A stretch of DNA of 53,021 nucleotides, from NCBI GenBank assembly GCA_964577825.1, contig CAZOBJ010000011.1:1-53021 (forward strand), read 5' to 3'. The stretch comes from CAZOBJ01 sp964577825. GTDB taxonomy: Bacteria; Planctomycetota; SZUA-567; JAFGNG01. The notes beneath the pieces were generated by a model, which worked only from the letters and a program-made list of their open reading frames with translations, was not told the DNA's origin and did not search any database. Position numbers and translations under genes: made by a program. Of the stretch, positions 8,906 to 19,887 are shown piece after piece; the stretch's first letter is position 1; every line of letters starts with the position of its first letter.

Positions 8906-11900
8906 TCACTTGGCGCCGGTCAGGTCCGGCTGCTCGGCCAGGGCGCGGAAGTAGGCGCTGACCATTTCCTCGTACCCCGCGGGCACGCGCTCGGACCGGC
9001 CGGACAACAGATCCCGGCGCACCGACTCGGGCAGGCGGGTGCGTTCGCGCTGGAGCCCGCGCGCGCCGTCCAGCTGGCGGCGGGCGCCCTCCAGCGCGTC
9101 CACGGCCCGGTGGTAGTTCTGGCGCACGGCCAACCCCTGGCCCGCGCGCGCGCTCGCCTCCACGCGCTCCATGGCCCGGGCCGAGCTTTCCAGGTCGCCG
9201 GAGGGCAGGTGGTGGCGGCGCAACAGGAGCGCCACCTCGGTCGCCTGCTGGCGGATCTGGGCCTGGGCCTGGGCCAGGCGCGCGAGCTTCTGCGCCAGGG
9301 GCGCGGGCACGGGGCCCTCCAGGCCCTCTTCGGCGAACCCGGAGAGCTTCCCCCCGCCCGTGGCCCCGCCCGGGTCCTGGGTGGAGGCGTCCTCCACGGT
9401 GCCGGTCTCGAAGGGGCTGGGGGTCAGGCGCGTGGGCGTGCTGCGCCCGCCCTTGCCCTGGGCCGTGGCCTCGACCATCTGGCCGTGGCTGCGGCCCGTG
9501 CGGCCCTCGCCGGACCGGCCGGCGATTTCGTTCTCGTTGGGCAGGCGGTTGCCGGTCACGCCCTTGGCGCTCATGTTGCTGATGGGCCCGTCGGCCGCGC
9601 CCCAGCCCGCGCCCTTGTCCAGGGAGTCGATCCAGGAACTCGTCACGTCCTCCACGTCCTCGGCGAGCGCGGACTCCGCGTCGAGCAGGTCGCCGACGAT
9701 GTCCTCGAGCTCCTCGGGGAGTTCGGCCAGCGGCACGTCCGGGGGCACGGCCGGCTCTTCCATCTCCCACTTCTGGTAGTCGGGGGTGTCGGGCAGCCAC
9801 TTCTCCAGGTTGTGCACAAGCTCCTCGGCGCCCTCCAGGCCCGCCTGCTCGGCCGGGACCGCCAGGTTGTGGGGCTTCTCGTAGAGCTCCTTGGCCGCGA
9901 GCTTCACCTCCATGTACAGCTCGTTGAACTCCTCGATCACGGTCCCGTCCGCGAAATCCTGGAAGGGCAGCTTGCTGAAATCGGTGAGCTTCTCCTCGAA
10001 GTAGCTGGCCCACGCGGCCTCCTCGCGCGCGAGCTCGCCCAGTACGAGCTCCTCTTCCTCGGTGAGCGCCTGCGGGCCCTCTTCGAGCAGGGAGCGGCTG
10101 CGCTCCAGGATCCGCCGCTGGTCGCGCGTGAAGTCCTTGAGGTCCTCGGACAGTTCGCGCGCCGCGTCCTCGGCGCTCACCAGCGGCGCGGGCGCGTCGG
10201 GCGCGCCGTGCCCGGCGGACGCACTCGCCTCGCGGCCCTCGGCGGACACCTCGCCGAGCAGGGCCACGAGCATGGCCAGGATGTACTCCTGGCGCTCGCG
10301 CACCGGCCCGAGCACCTTGGCGGGCGCATCGGCCTTGTCGCCGCGCAAGGCCTCGAGGTCCGCGAGCACGCGCGGCATCTCGCCCTCCACCACGGGCCGC
10401 AGCCGCGCGGCCAGGCGGTACCCCTCGCCCTCGCGGTCGCGGGCAAAGGCCTCCAGGGCCCGGCCGGCCGCGTCGCGCGCAGCGGTCTGGCGCTTTTCAA
10501 GCAGCCGCCGGTGACGCGCGAGCGTCCCCTTGCCGAGCACCTCCTCCAGGTGGGTGGCGAGCGTCTGACAGGTCGCGTTCGCCTGGCGCTGCTCGGCCAC
10601 GGCCGTGCGCAGGTGTTCGAACGCGGCCGCCAATCCCGCGTCCCGGGGCGGGTCCAGGGACGCCCAGTCCTTGACCCGCAGGACCACGGGCCGCGAGCGA
10701 GCCGGCGCGCCCTCGGGGCGCCAGTCCCGGGCCACGGCCTCCACCAGATACGCCTGGCCGGGCGTGAACCGGCGTGGGTCCACGCGAAAGACCGCGCGCT
10801 CGGACACCGGGCCCGTGGGGCCGGGCGGGCCGACGTACTCCCAGGCCGACAGGTCCGCCGCGTCCTGCGCGCCCACGCGCCGGGCGGTCACGCCCAGGGA
10901 CCGCAGGCCCAGGTCGTCCCCGGCCTCGATGGGCAGGGCGACCTCGGTGCCGGGCACCACGTAGCGGTTGAGGTCCTCGGTGACGAACCGCACCTCGGGC
11001 GGACGGTCCACCGCGAGCTCGACGCTCCCCTCCGCGGTGGGCCGCGCGGCGGTCATGCCCGGTGCGCGCACGCGCAGGGCGTACGGCCCGGCGGGCGGCA
11101 CGTCGGCGGCCGCGGACCAGGCTTGCGTCTGTTCCGCGCGCGCGAGCGGGACATCCGTGCCGTTCACGCGCCAGACCGCCTCGGCCACCGGGCGGTCGAA
11201 GGCCACCTGCACCGAGACGCGCGCGCCCGGCAAGGCGCTTACGCACACCGGTCCGGCCGACGACGGCCCCGGCTCGGTCTGCAGCTCGCGGCCCGTGTAC
11301 GCGGGCCCCGCCACGCGGAAGAGCCCCTCGCGCACCCGGGGGATCGGCCGCACGGTCACCCGGACGCTGGGGCTGTAGGTGTCCGCCGCGAACACCCGGA
11401 ACGCAAAGGACCCACGCACCGCGGGGAAGGTGTACAGATACGCGTCCGCCCCGTGTGCGCGCGGGGTCATGACCGCCTCCTCGGCCGCGGGGCGCACCGC
11501 CTCCAGGTACCCCGCCTCCGGCTGCCAGGCGATGACCGGCGCGCGGTCCGCATCCTGCGACTCGGCGCTCGCACCGCCCACCCGGGCGCGCACGGTCAGA
11601 TCCTCGCCCTCGGCCACCACCAAGTCTTCGACCGGGTCTACGGTCAGGACCACGCGCCCGGCCGGCGGCACGTCCGCGAGAGGACGCGCGAACCGGGTCC
11701 ACGCGTTGTGCGCGTATCGAGGCAAGAATCCTACGTAGGCGAGCCACAACAGGAGCGCCACCCCGCCCGCCGCGGCCCAGCGCTTCACGGGACGCCGGTC
11801 CCACAGTACGCCGGAGCGCAGCCGGCCGCAGCGCGCACGCGCGCGGCGCAGGGTGCGGGCCACGAAGGGCGTCTCCGCCGGGTCGGGCTGTCCGCCCTCG

Positions 11901-12223
11901 AACTGGCAGGCGTTGATGAGCAGGTTCTCGCGCACGCCCAGGCGCCGCTCCAGGGCGAGCGCCGTGCGCTGCGGCGTCTGGCGCCGCACGAGCGGCCGCA
12001 GCACCCGGGTCACGAACCCCAGGCCCGCGAGCCCGGCCACGGCCACCGCGCTCGCGAGCCGCAGCCCGGCGGGCAGGCGCACCAGGTTGTCCACGGCGAA
12101 CAGGACGAGCGCCGCGCCCAGCGTGCCCGTCAGCCACACGGCCAGGCCCCTGCCGACCGTGCCCGCCTTGAGCACGCGCCCGGCCCACACAAGACGCGGT
12201 GCAATGGTGCGCGACGCAGTCAT
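8906..12223 (-). CDS. DUF4175-like membrane protein with long coiled-coil C-terminus
   Basis: The 1105-aa product has two transmembrane helices in the first 80 residues and a third near 150-172, at the sequence LLLWLAYVGFLP. Ig-like beta domains follow (about 180-560, with conserved proline-rich strands). The last 550 residues are acidic and strongly helical, ending in RVPAGYEEMVSAYFRALAEQ. This plan, and its place beside MoxR/DUF58/BatA genes, matches the DUF4175-type proteins of planctomycetes, verrucomicrobia and some proteobacteria. The molecular job is not known; it is probably an inner-membrane scaffold reaching into the periplasm. The ATG has GGGGAGGAG in front and begins one base after the upstream stop, which suggests translational coupling. 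Family assignment is from layout, not a search. Confidence 0.65.
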   Translation of the reverse strand: MTASRTIAPRLVWAGRVLKAGTVGRGLAVWLTGTLGAALVLFAVDNLVRLPAGLRLASAVAVAGLAGLGFVTRVLRPLVRRQTPQRTALALERRLGVRENLLINACQFEGGQPDPAETPFVARTLRRARARCGRLRSGVLWDRRPVKRWAAAGGVALLLWLAYVGFLPRYAHNAWTRFARPLADVPPAGRVVLTVDPVEDLVVAEGEDLTVRARVGGASAESQDADRAPVIAWQPEAGYLEAVRPAAEEAVMTPRAHGADAYLYTFPAVRGSFAFRVFAADTYSPSVRVTVRPIPRVREGLFRVAGPAYTGRELQTEPGPSSAGPVCVSALPGARVSVQVAFDRPVAEAVWRVNGTDVPLARAEQTQAWSAAADVPPAGPYALRVRAPGMTAARPTAEGSVELAVDRPPEVRFVTEDLNRYVVPGTEVALPIEAGDDLGLRSLGVTARRVGAQDAADLSAWEYVGPPGPTGPVSERAVFRVDPRRFTPGQAYLVEAVARDWRPEGAPARSRPVVLRVKDWASLDPPRDAGLAAAFEHLRTAVAEQRQANATCQTLATHLEEVLGKGTLARHRRLLEKRQTAARDAAGRALEAFARDREGEGYRLAARLRPVVEGEMPRVLADLEALRGDKADAPAKVLGPVRERQEYILAMLVALLGEVSAEGREASASAGHGAPDAPAPLVSAEDAARELSEDLKDFTRDQRRILERSRSLLEEGPQALTEEEELVLGELAREEAAWASYFEEKLTDFSKLPFQDFADGTVIEEFNELYMEVKLAAKELYEKPHNLAVPAEQAGLEGAEELVHNLEKWLPDTPDYQKWEMEEPAVPPDVPLAELPEELEDIVGDLLDAESALAEDVEDVTSSWIDSLDKGAGWGAADGPISNMSAKGVTGNRLPNENEIAGRSGEGRTGRSHGQMVEATAQGKGGRSTPTRLTPSPFETGTVEDASTQDPGGATGGGKLSGFAEEGLEGPVPAPLAQKLARLAQAQAQIRQQATEVALLLRRHHLPSGDLESSARAMERVEASARAGQGLAVRQNYHRAVDALEGARRQLDGARGLQRERTRLPESVRRDLLSGRSERVPAGYEEMVSAYFRALAEQPDLTGAK

Positions 12224-12224
12224 C

Positions 12225-13292
12225 TCACTCCTCCCCGCCCACCACGAGCCCGTCGCCCTCTTGAGCCACGCGCGCGAGCGCGGGCGCGATGCGCACGCGC
12301 GGCGGCGCGGCGTGGGCGGCCACAAGCCCGCGGAACCAGACCCCCCGCCCGGCCAAAAGCAGCTTGTCCGCCTGCGGGTCGGCCTGGAACCGCCACGCGC
12401 CCAGGCGCCAGGGGTGGTTCTTCTCGGCCCGCAAGGTCACTTGCTCGGTGCGGTGCAGGAGCACCAGCGCGTACACCGCCTCGCCCTCCTCGCCCACGTG
12501 CACGCCCAGCACGCGGCGCGTGTCGAAAAAGTCCTTGGCCATGCCGACCGCCGCTTCCACGCGCGCGCGCAGGTCCTCGGTCCCGTTCTCGGGCCAGCCC
12601 ACGAGGAGCGCCTCTTCGGTGCGCGCGGCGAACACAAGCCGTGCGCCCAGGGGCGCGGGCATGCGGTACGTGCCCGGCGCCGCATCCGCGCGCGCGGGCA
12701 GGCGCACGAGGTCCGGCAGGCCCAGGGCCGCAAGCTCGGGCGCCGCGTCCGCGTGCGGGCCCACGAGCCGCACCCGCACCTCCCCGGACGCGGCCTCGGC
12801 CGGCGCCTGGGCAAAGCGCACGTGCGTGGGGTAGGTGAGGTCCGCGAGCGCGGTGTCCGGGTCGCCGCGCTGCTTGGCCTTCACGATCACCTTGTCCACG
12901 TCCTGGCCGTCGTCCACGTACAGCACCGTGGTGAAAAGGTGGCCCTGCACCACCGTGCCGTCCGCGAGCACGACCTGGGCCTCCAGGTGACGCACCGGGT
13001 ACGGCGCGCCCGAGCGCTGTTTGCGGGTCTGACCCGCGGTCACGAAGCGCCAGGCCTGGTGCATCTCCTCGCGGACCGGGTGGAACCGGATCTCGGCCAC
13101 CTGGTCGAGCGCGATCTCGCGCACGCGCGCCCCCGAATGCACGCGCAGGGGGTGGCCCGGACTCGTACAGATGCGCCCGGCCAGCACCGTGCCGTCCGAG
13201 AACGCGATCTCGCCCGCGCGCTCGCCCGCCTCGGCGGCCGCGGCCAGCGCGACCACTGACAGGAACGCAGCGATTCGCAGCGCCGGACACAT
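12225..13292 (-). CDS. Secreted hypothetical protein with SDG-type beta repeats
   Basis: The 355-aa protein has an N-terminal signal peptide ending near AEAGE. Two small beta motifs of the form x-DGTVL-x-G (IAFSDGTVLAGRI and VVLADGTVVQGHL) follow, a pattern common in planctomycete-type secreted proteins and reminiscent of SH3-like barrels. The remainder has mixed alpha/beta character with no catalytic motif I recognise. It lies between the BatA-type fusion (21 bases upstream) and the DUF4175-like gene (1 base downstream), so it is an integral member of the operon. A periplasmic adaptor role for the VWA proteins is a guess from position only. Confidence 0.6.
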   Translation of the reverse strand: MCPALRIAAFLSVVALAAAAEAGERAGEIAFSDGTVLAGRICTSPGHPLRVHSGARVREIALDQVAEIRFHPVREEMHQAWRFVTAGQTRKQRSGAPYPVRHLEAQVVLADGTVVQGHLFTTVLYVDDGQDVDKVIVKAKQRGDPDTALADLTYPTHVRFAQAPAEAASGEVRVRLVGPHADAAPELAALGLPDLVRLPARADAAPGTYRMPAPLGARLVFAARTEEALLVGWPENGTEDLRARVEAAVGMAKDFFDTRRVLGVHVGEEGEAVYALVLLHRTEQVTLRAEKNHPWRLGAWRFQADPQADKLLLAGRGVWFRGLVAAHAAPPRVRIAPALARVAQEGDGLVVGGEE

Positions 13293-13313
13293 GGCGTGTG
13301 CGCCTCCCGGACC

Positions 13314-16300
13314 TCAGAACCAGTTCATCCGCCGCCGCAGGGTCCACTCCGCGGCCAACAGCCCCACGAACAGGCCGATGTACCCCAGCCCGCCGCGCAC
13401 CAGGTCCTGCTCGCGCTCGACCTCGCGCACGGCCACCTTGTCCACGAGCTCGGCGAGGAAGGCCTGGGCCTCTGCCTCCGGAGCATAGCCGCCCCCGCCG
13501 GACTCGGCAAGGGCGCGCAGAAAGTCGTGGTCCACCTCCAGGCGCGCGCCCTCGGGCACGCGCGGGCCCACCTCCAGCGGTTTCTCGTACGCGCCGAGCT
13601 CTCGGCCGGCCCGGTACGCGGTCAGCCGGAACCGGTACGCGCCCCGCTCGGGGAACCTCATGCGCACCGCGTACAGGCGCGACGCGCCCTGCACGGGCTC
13701 CACGGCGAGTGCGCGAGACTCCTCTCCGCGCGACAGGCTGGCGGCCAGGCGCGCCGCACCCTCGCCGCCCGGGTCGATGAGCCGCACCTCGGCGCGGGCC
13801 TCCTCGCCCGGACGGTAGAAGGCCCGGTCCCACTCCACGGCCAGGGCCTCGCCCGCCTCGCTTCGGCCCGTGAGGTAGCGGACCGCCTGGCGCCAGAACA
13901 GCCCGTAGGCCTCGCGATGGGCCTCGGTCGCCCGGGCCCAGCGCCAGAACGTGTTCGTGGCCAGGCCCAGGGTGCGCCCGGACCCGAACGGCTGCACGGC
14001 CGCCAGGGCCACCGGGCCGCGCGGCCCGGCCGCCTGCAAGAGCGTCGCGGCCGCGGGCCGGGGCGGGCCGGGTTGGTTGAGGCTCTCGACCACCGGGGAT
14101 TGCATCGCGGCGAACCGCGCTTCGAGCCCGGCAACCACCGGGTGTCCGGCCGCGGACAGGGGCAGCTGCACCGGGTACTGCCCGCGGGCCAGGGGCGGCT
14201 CTGCGTCGTGCACGCGCCAGGGCAAGAGCGGGCCCACGGGCGAGGCGGCCCATCCGCCCGCGCCGAACGCGCCTTCTCCGCCCAGGAACACCACCGCCCC
14301 GCCGTCTGCCACATAGTCGACGAGCGCGTGCGCGCACGCCTCCGGAAAGTCGCCCGCCCCGAACGCGCCCAGGACCACGCAGTCGTACGCGGCCAGAGCC
14401 TCGGGGTCGGTGGGAAAGCCGCCGGCCAGAGACCCGGGCGCCTCGGGCCGGTCGCCCTGCACGGTGAACCGCTCGCCCGCGGTGCGCACGAGCGCGGTGA
14501 ACGTGACGCTCGGGTCGCGCGCGAGTTCCTGGCGCAGCATCTTGAAGGAGAGCCCCAGCTCCCGCGTGAAGTACAACACATGCAACGCCCGCGCGCGCAC
14601 GTCCACGGTGAAGGGCCGCGCGTTGTTGAGGTCCGTGAGCTCCCCGTCGCGCGCGTCCATGCGCACCCGGTACCGGTGCAGGCCCTCCGCCTCGGGCGTG
14701 GCCGCGAACGTGACCCGCGCGCGTCCGTGCGCGAGGGAGACCGTGTCCCGGTCGCGTTCCCGCCAGTCGCCGTCCACCTCTTCTTCGAGCATCACGTCCA
14801 CGCCGTCGAGCGCGCGCGCGAAGCCCGGGTCCCCGCCCGTGCGGCCCACCACGTCCGCGCGCACGGGGAACTGCACGCCCTTCTCGGCCGTGGGCGGGAC
14901 GTCGACCTCGTGCACGGCCAGGTCGCGCCAGGCCCGCGGCTCTGCGCCTACGCCCACGACATGCACGGACCCCGCGGCCGGGGCCTGCACGCGCACCGCC
15001 TCGTCCCCGCCGTCGGTGAAGACGACAAGCTGCGCAGGCCGGGCGCCCTGGGCCTGTTCGCCCAGACGCGCAAGGCAGGCACCCAGGTCCGTGTCGCCCG
15101 CAGGCGCCAGGGGCTGCGCCTCGTCCAGGGGCGCGAGCGCGGTGTCGAACGCGAAGGTGTCGACCTCCATGCCGCGGGGCAGCCGGTCCTGGAGTCCACC
15201 GAGGAGCGCCTGTGCGCGCGCCAGGCGCGTCTTGCCCTGCGCGTCGCGCACGGCCATGGACCCGGACCGGTCCACGGCCACGAGCATGCGCCCGCGCGCC
15301 TCTTCGCGCTCCACCGTGCGAAGCCGCGGCCCGAAGAGCGCGAGCACCAACAGCCCCGCGGCCAGCGCCTTGGGCGCGAGCACCAACAGCGCGCGCCCCC
15401 GGTCCGCCCGGCCGCGCACCCGCTGCCACAGCATCCATCCCGCGGCCAGAACCGCGAGCACGGCGAGCGCGGAGGAGAGCGCCCCCAGGTGCGGGCGCCA
15501 CAACAGGTCCCCGGACCAGCCGACCCAGCCCATCCCGGCCAGCGCCCCCGTCCTCGCCGCGCGGGCCGGCGCGGTCCGTGCCCGCGCGCGCCGCGCATGC
15601 GGGTTGACCAGAAATCCCTCGGCCGCGAGCACGGCGAGCGCGGCCAAGAGAAGCGGCACAAAGAGATCCGTGCCCCGCCGCGCGCCCGCGACCCGGCGCG
15701 CCAGGGCCCGGGCGTCGTCCACCCGCTCGACCTCGTGCGGCCAGCCGCCGAGCGCCGGCGCCTCGGTCCCGGACACGTACGAGGCCGCGCCCTCGTCCGG
15801 CGCGCTGTGCACTCCCACGTAGCGCGTGCGCTCGCCCGCCTGCAGGGCATACACCCCCGCACGCGGGAACGCGGGCAGGGCGTGGGCCGGGCCCGTCCAG
15901 TCGAGGGGGCTGCCCGCGAGCGCGTGCACGCGCGTGGCCTCAGCATTGGAGGCCGGTGCGGGCAACCGGTCCCCGGCCGCGAGCGAGGACGCGTCCTCGT
16001 CCGCGCGCCCGGTGCGGGCCAGGGCCATGCGCTGGGCCACGGGCAGGAACATCGGCTTGAACGGGAAGTTCGACCACTTGCCCCCGAACGCGAGGCCGCT
16101 GGCAAGGACCTGTCCGGCGCCGAGGTTCGTCTGAGCGAGGAGCGCCCGGCCGTCCGCCAACCCGAACAGGACCGAGGTCTCGGCGCCCGGCTCGAGCGCG
16201 TGGAACCTGCGCGCGCGCACATTCGCGAGCGGCACCCTGCCCTGGCCGTCGCGCAGCCCGTCGAACAGGGGCGCGCCCGCGTCGAACACAAGCACGGGCT

Positions 16301-17630
16301 CCCCGGCCTCGCCCGCGTCGACCGGGGCCTGCACGTTCGCGCCCACCCAGGCGGGCGCTTGCACCGCGCCCGGCCGGGCTTCGGGGTCGGGCACGACGAG
16401 GAGGCGCCCGCCGCCTTCCACCCAGTCGCGAAGCGGCGCCTCCCAGCCCTCGGCCGCGGCGCGTGCGAGCGCGCGCCAGGTGACCGCGACGAGCGCCGGC
16501 TGCTCGCGGCCGATCGCCTGGGGCAGGGACGCGGCGGGCACGCCCACGGGCCGCAGTCCGCTCGCCGAGCCCGCGCCTCTGGGGGCCAGGGCCAGGGGGA
16601 GCATGCCGTAGTCGCCGACCTCGCCCGCGAACAGGACCATTGCCGGGCCCGCGGCTCGAAAGGCCACGAATGCCTGGTTGTCCGCGGCGAACGCGTCGCC
16701 CTCCACCCACACGCGCACCCAGTGCGCGCCCGGGGCCTGGGGGACCACGGACAGGGTGACCTCGGTCTGTGCCCCGGCGGCCAGAGCCACGCGCCGCGTG
16801 GTGCGCGCGCCGCTGTCGTCCTCCTGCCCGAGGTGCACGGCCGTGTCCGGGCCCTCGGGATTGGCCAGGCGCACGCGCACCAAGGCGGGCCGGCCGGCGA
16901 GAACCCGCTCGCGCGCAAACGCGGCGCCCAGCATCGCGACGTTGGCGCCCTCGCGCGGGGCCGAGGGGACCGCGTGCACGTACACCCGCGCGTCCGGGCG
17001 CAACCGGGGCGTGCGCGCCGGGGCTCGCTCCCACTCGCCGGCCTGGAGGTCGGTGAAGACGTGCACCTCCGGGTGCGCGGCCGCGGTGGACGAAAGAAGC
17101 GCCGCGGCGCGCGCGAGCGCCGCGGACGGGCTGCCCCGCGCCTGGGTGGGGCCCACGCCGCCGAGGGCCGCGCGCACCGCGGTCTTGTCCGCGGTGAGCG
17201 TCCGGCTTTCCGCGGCCAGGGGATCGTCCACGAGCAACACGAGCCCGGCGAGGTCGTCCTCGGCCAGGTCCGCGAGCAGGGCCTGGGCCCCGGCGCGGGC
17301 CACGGCGCGCTTCTCGCGACCGTCCGGGGCGAGCGCACTCATGGACGCGGAGTTGTCCAGCGCCACCACTAGCGCCACCCGGCCCCCGCCGCCCGCGCCG
17401 CGCCATGTGGGGTTGTACAGGGCCAGGAGCACGAGCGCGATGCACGCGCAGCGCAGCAGGAGCGCCAGCCACTCCCGGATGCGCCGCCGCGCGGTCAGCC
17501 GCGGGTCCATGCGCTCGAAGAACATGAGCGTGGACACGGCCACCGGCCGCCGGCGCACCCGCAGGAACAGGTGCCAGACCACCGGCAGCGCCGCCGCGGG
17601 CATCAGATACAGGAACACCGTCGGGCTCAT
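13314..17630 (-). CDS. BatA-type VWA protein fused to a second VWA / GATase-like membrane protein
   Basis: This single frame encodes 1438 aa. Residues 1-75 form the BatA N-terminal membrane region (two helices around a STLMFFER-like strand). A von Willebrand A domain follows with MIDAS start DNSAS (Asp92, Ser94, Ser96). Around 650-675 a helix closes the first half. Near 700 a second protein-like unit begins with two helices (about 715-770). It carries a second MIDAS DRSGS (787-791), beta domains, and a class I glutamine-amidotransferase-like Rossmann domain near 1080-1125 (YDCVVLGAFG, GGAVVFLGG) that lacks an obvious Cys nucleophile. A last helix sits near the C-terminus. In related clusters these halves are usually two adjacent genes. 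The ATG overlaps the DUF58 stop by 4 bases. It is probably an inner-membrane complex component acting with MoxR. Confidence 0.82.
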   Translation of the reverse strand: MSPTVFLYLMPAAALPVVWHLFLRVRRRPVAVSTLMFFERMDPRLTARRRIREWLALLLRCACIALVLLALYNPTWRGAGGGGRVALVVALDNSASMSALAPDGREKRAVARAGAQALLADLAEDDLAGLVLLVDDPLAAESRTLTADKTAVRAALGGVGPTQARGSPSAALARAAALLSSTAAAHPEVHVFTDLQAGEWERAPARTPRLRPDARVYVHAVPSAPREGANVAMLGAAFARERVLAGRPALVRVRLANPEGPDTAVHLGQEDDSGARTTRRVALAAGAQTEVTLSVVPQAPGAHWVRVWVEGDAFAADNQAFVAFRAAGPAMVLFAGEVGDYGMLPLALAPRGAGSASGLRPVGVPAASLPQAIGREQPALVAVTWRALARAAAEGWEAPLRDWVEGGGRLLVVPDPEARPGAVQAPAWVGANVQAPVDAGEAGEPVLVFDAGAPLFDGLRDGQGRVPLANVRARRFHALEPGAETSVLFGLADGRALLAQTNLGAGQVLASGLAFGGKWSNFPFKPMFLPVAQRMALARTGRADEDASSLAAGDRLPAPASNAEATRVHALAGSPLDWTGPAHALPAFPRAGVYALQAGERTRYVGVHSAPDEGAASYVSGTEAPALGGWPHEVERVDDARALARRVAGARRGTDLFVPLLLAALAVLAAEGFLVNPHARRARARTAPARAARTGALAGMGWVGWSGDLLWRPHLGALSSALAVLAVLAAGWMLWQRVRGRADRGRALLVLAPKALAAGLLVLALFGPRLRTVEREEARGRMLVAVDRSGSMAVRDAQGKTRLARAQALLGGLQDRLPRGMEVDTFAFDTALAPLDEAQPLAPAGDTDLGACLARLGEQAQGARPAQLVVFTDGGDEAVRVQAPAAGSVHVVGVGAEPRAWRDLAVHEVDVPPTAEKGVQFPVRADVVGRTGGDPGFARALDGVDVMLEEEVDGDWRERDRDTVSLAHGRARVTFAATPEAEGLHRYRVRMDARDGELTDLNNARPFTVDVRARALHVLYFTRELGLSFKMLRQELARDPSVTFTALVRTAGERFTVQGDRPEAPGSLAGGFPTDPEALAAYDCVVLGAFGAGDFPEACAHALVDYVADGGAVVFLGGEGAFGAGGWAASPVGPLLPWRVHDAEPPLARGQYPVQLPLSAAGHPVVAGLEARFAAMQSPVVESLNQPGPPRPAAATLLQAAGPRGPVALAAVQPFGSGRTLGLATNTFWRWARATEAHREAYGLFWRQAVRYLTGRSEAGEALAVEWDRAFYRPGEEARAEVRLIDPGGEGAARLAASLSRGEESRALAVEPVQGASRLYAVRMRFPERGAYRFRLTAYRAGRELGAYEKPLEVGPRVPEGARLEVDHDFLRALAESGGGGYAPEAEAQAFLAELVDKVAVREVEREQDLVRGGLGYIGLFVGLLAAEWTLRRRMNWF

Positions 17631-18517
17631 GGCCGCACCGCCCGCCGCGCCAGGACCTGCTCCACGCCCGCGGTGGTCTGGGCGAGGTGATAGTCCGCCC
17701 CGCTCGCGTGGCAGCCCTGGCGCAGCTCTTCGAGAAACCGCTGGACCTCGCGCGCGTACGCCTCGCGCAGCTCATCCAGGTCCACGGCCATGCGCCGGCC
17801 CGTCTCGAGCTCGCGCAGCTCGGCCACCGTGCCCGAGGGCAGGCGCAGCTCCCGGGGGTCCAGGACCTGGAACACGGTGACCTCGTGCCCGTCGTGGCGC
17901 AGGCGCTGGATGCCGCGCAACACGCGCGTCGGGGCCTCCAGCAAGTCGCTGATCACAACGACCAGGCTGCGGCCGGTCAGGCGCTCGGCCGCCTCGCCCA
18001 GCGCCCCTTCCACGTCCGTGCCGCCCCGGGCCCGGGCCGCGTCCAGCGCCCGGAGCATGGGCCGCAGCCCCTCGAAGCTGCCCGTGGGCGCAAGCCACCT
18101 GCGCTCGCCCGCGCGAAAGAGCACAAGCCCCCCGCTGTCCCCTTGCCGCAGGAGCACGTACAGGACCGCGGCGGCCAGGCGCGTGGCGTACGCGAGCTTG
18201 GGGCCCGGGCCCGCGCCCCGGAAGGCCAGGCTCTCGGACACGTCCACGAGCACGAACGCGCGCAGGTTCGTCTCCTCCACGAACCGGCGCACCACGTACC
18301 GGTCGCTGCGCGCGTACACGGCCCAGTCCACCAGGCCCACCGGGTCGCCGGGCGTGTAGGCGCGGTACTCGGCGAACTCCACGGACGCGCCGAAGTGCGG
18401 GCTGCGGTGCAGGCCCTGTAGCGGTCCCTCCACCGGGCGGCGCACCGTGATGCCGTACGCGGCCAGCCGGTCGGCGAGCTCGGGCGGCAGGCATCGGTAC
18501 GTGGCAGGGGCGGGCAT
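17627..18517 (-). CDS. DUF58 domain protein
   Basis: The 296-aa product has the DUF58 core. A FAEYRAYTPGDPVGLVDW segment near 48-65 corresponds to the family's Y-x-PGD-x-x-x-x-DW motif. RFVEETNLRAFVLVDVSES follows, where a VWA-like strand carries an Asp-x-Ser start (MIDAS-like). There is no transmembrane helix, unlike the longer DUF58 proteins with two N-terminal helices, so this one is likely cytoplasmic. DUF58 proteins almost always neighbour MoxR ATPases and are thought to be part of MoxR-assisted assembly or chaperone systems. GGGGAGG precedes the ATG. The stop overlaps the start of the BatA-type gene (ATGA), giving strong coupling. Confidence 0.88.
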   Translation of the reverse strand: MPAPATYRCLPPELADRLAAYGITVRRPVEGPLQGLHRSPHFGASVEFAEYRAYTPGDPVGLVDWAVYARSDRYVVRRFVEETNLRAFVLVDVSESLAFRGAGPGPKLAYATRLAAAVLYVLLRQGDSGGLVLFRAGERRWLAPTGSFEGLRPMLRALDAARARGGTDVEGALGEAAERLTGRSLVVVISDLLEAPTRVLRGIQRLRHDGHEVTVFQVLDPRELRLPSGTVAELRELETGRRMAVDLDELREAYAREVQRFLEELRQGCHASGADYHLAQTTAGVEQVLARRAVRP

Positions 18518-18542
18518 GGGACCTCCCCCGGCCGGGAGGGGG

Positions 18543-19865
<1,323 letters not shown>

Positions 19866-19887
19866 CGGCCCGCTCCCTACGCTGCGC

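Noticed and set aside
8804..12838. A 1344-codon open frame on the plus strand opposite the DUF4175-like gene
   Set aside because: Very GC-rich coding sequence leaves long open antisense frames. The plus-strand translation is low-complexity (Arg, Gly, Ala, His, Leu) with no domain motif, whereas the minus strand has membrane helices, ribosome-binding sites and gene coupling.
15481..15560. Splitting the 1438-aa VWA protein into two genes at the in-frame ATG 15533
   Set aside because: There is no stop codon before it and only a weak purine-rich stretch ahead, so one continuous frame is the direct reading; internal initiation is kept as a possibility in the findings.
13296..17372. A 1358-codon open frame on the plus strand opposite the BatA-type fusion
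   Set aside because: Same reason; the minus strand shows two MIDAS motifs and helices, while the plus-strand frame is compositionally biased and lacks any recognisable motif.
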